From an uncultured Roseburia sp. (lineage in GTDB: Bacteria > Bacillota > Clostridia > Lachnospirales > Lachnospiraceae): a DNA stretch of 40,304 nt. Made by a program: the position numbers and the translations under genes. Positions 39,840-40,304 of this stretch are shown here, in pieces. Below the pieces are notes generated by a model. That model worked only from the letters and a program-made list of their open reading frames with translations. It searched no databases and was not told where the DNA came from. How positions within the stretch are numbered: the first letter of the stretch is position 1; each line of letters begins with the position of its first letter. The stretch covers positions 1-40,304 of the forward strand of contig CAKRLC010000013.1 of NCBI GenBank assembly GCA_934358955.1, written 5' to 3'.

Positions 39840-40075
39840 AGATTCGGTGTCAAAAGCTCTGCTTCGTAACTTTTATTGGCAAATTGCACAAAAGAAATAT
39901 GGAAAGTTTCTCTTTGTGCAATGGAGATAAGACTCATGAAGCGTGGAAGCCTCTGCTGAACACGCTTCATGTTTTCAGAGGCTTATCGGAATGTTTGCAC
40001 AATGAAACTTGCAATATTTTTTTGTGCAATCTGCTGGTACAAACTTAAATGTAGAGCCTTTTGACACCCGAATCT
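39840..40075. mobile_element. 236-bp MITE-like element
   Basis: The ends are inverted repeats of about 21-23 bp: AGATTCGGTGTCAAAAG at 39840-39856 and CCTTTTGACACCCGAATCT at 40057-40075, with CTCT/AGAG pairing inside. TTAGA occurs directly outside both ends (39835-39839 and 40076-40080), fitting a 5-bp target duplication. There is no transposase; the interior is structured copy R. The right-end sequence recurs alone at 23189-23207. Confidence 0.72.
39881..40032. repeat. Structured element, copy R (inside the MITE-like unit)
   Basis: Stems in order: ATTGCACA (39883-39890) / TGTGCAAT (40023-40030); AAGTTTC (39904-39910) / GAAACTT (40004-40010); TTGTGCA (39914-39920) / TGCACAA (39996-40002); GATAAG (39926-39931) / CTTATC (39982-39987); CATGAAGCGTG (39935-39945) / CACGCTTCATG (39961-39971). 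The hairpin loop contains AAGCCTCTG (39947-39955), which can pair with CAGAGGCTT (39976-39984), a possible pseudoknot. Confidence 0.75.
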
Positions 40076-40100
40076 TTAGAAACTTTCAAAAAGTAAATTT

Positions 40101-40244
40101 AATTGTGAAAAATAAATAAAAGCAGACGAAGACATTGAGGAACGGCCGGTTCTTAGAAGGCAGCGTCAGCTGGCTTCTTAGTACCGTTGCCAGTGACGCA
40201 TAGCGAGAGCGTGTCTTCGTTGATTTTATTTATTTTTCACAATT
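40101..40244. repeat. Long inverted-repeat hairpin of about 145 nt
   Basis: A perfect 21-bp outer stem (40101-40121 / 40224-40244, AT-rich) is followed by ACGAAGACA (40126-40134) / TGTCTTCGT (40212-40220). The interior has a GAAGGCAGC-GTCA-GCTGGCTTC hairpin (40156-40177, one mismatch), CGGT/ACCG and ACGC/GCGT stems. No ORF. It ends about 50 nt before the gene at the window edge. Confidence 0.75.
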
Positions 40245-40295
40245 ATCATAGCGTAAGTAAAATAGCCTGATCATTACAAAAAGAGGAGAAAGAAA

Positions 40296-40304
40296 ATGCT
40301 TATT
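40296..40304 (+). CDS. Start of a gene cut by the window edge
   Basis: ATG at 40296 follows AGAGGAGAAAG; only three codons (MLI) are inside the window, so no function can be given. Confidence 0.4.

Overview
The window looks like part of a Lachnospiraceae-type (Clostridia, Firmicutes) chromosome. The evidence is a cysteine T-box ahead of cysE-cysS, the mrnC-rlmB-sigH gene order, a spore-former-type sigma-H, strong AGGAGG-type ribosome binding sites, consensus sigma-A promoters and moderate-to-low GC. Genus is not assignable from sequence reading alone.

Positions 1-8760 are core genome: hisS, aspS, ispF, a T-box riboswitch, cysE, cysS, mrnC (Mini-III), rlmB, sigH and tRNA-Thr(GGT), all on the plus strand. 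Positions 8800-12700 hold an OmpR-type two-component system and a three-S1-domain RNA-binding protein. Positions 12700-16200 hold a LacI-family regulator (minus), an ECF transporter S component with an adjacent uridine-kinase-like P-loop kinase, and an aldose-1-epimerase-like gene (minus), with a very long nested hairpin between the last two convergent genes. Positions 16660-23950 hold a NitT/TauT-type ABC transporter, nagB, nagA, and a second two-component system (7-TM kinase plus NarL-type regulator).

Positions 24200-37500 are the most interesting part: a GH3 glycosidase; a LarC1-like nickel-handling protein with about 40 histidines; a ROK regulator; a GPH sugar symporter preceded by a 13-codon leader ORF with a perfect hairpin; divergent copies of glucose-6-phosphate isomerase, phosphofructokinase, class II aldolase and triose-phosphate isomerase; and a LarA-family (nickel-pincer cofactor) racemase/epimerase with a Cys/His-rich tail. 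Two sets of repeated palindromes tie these genes together. TTAAAAGTTTTAA lies at the GH3 and symporter promoters and next to the ROK gene. Paired GCAAACGTTTGC-type sites 23-24 bp apart lie at the lacI/ECF, larC1 and pfk-fba-tpi-larA promoters, with a single site near the galM-like gene. My reading is a sugar-catabolic system in which dedicated glycolysis-like enzymes work with a nickel-pincer epimerase. Substrate and cofactor are inferred, not shown.

Positions 37540-40304 contain a 5'-truncated AlbA/RecG-like regulator, a LysR regulator (minus), and about 800 nt without a gene. That stretch holds two inverted copies of a strongly structured ~155-nt element whose stems show compensatory base changes, a 236-bp MITE-like unit around one copy, and another ~145-nt long hairpin just before a gene that starts at the window edge. 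A separate 132-nt multi-hairpin repeat occurs twice (16421 and 26714), each time after a terminator and ahead of a promoter.
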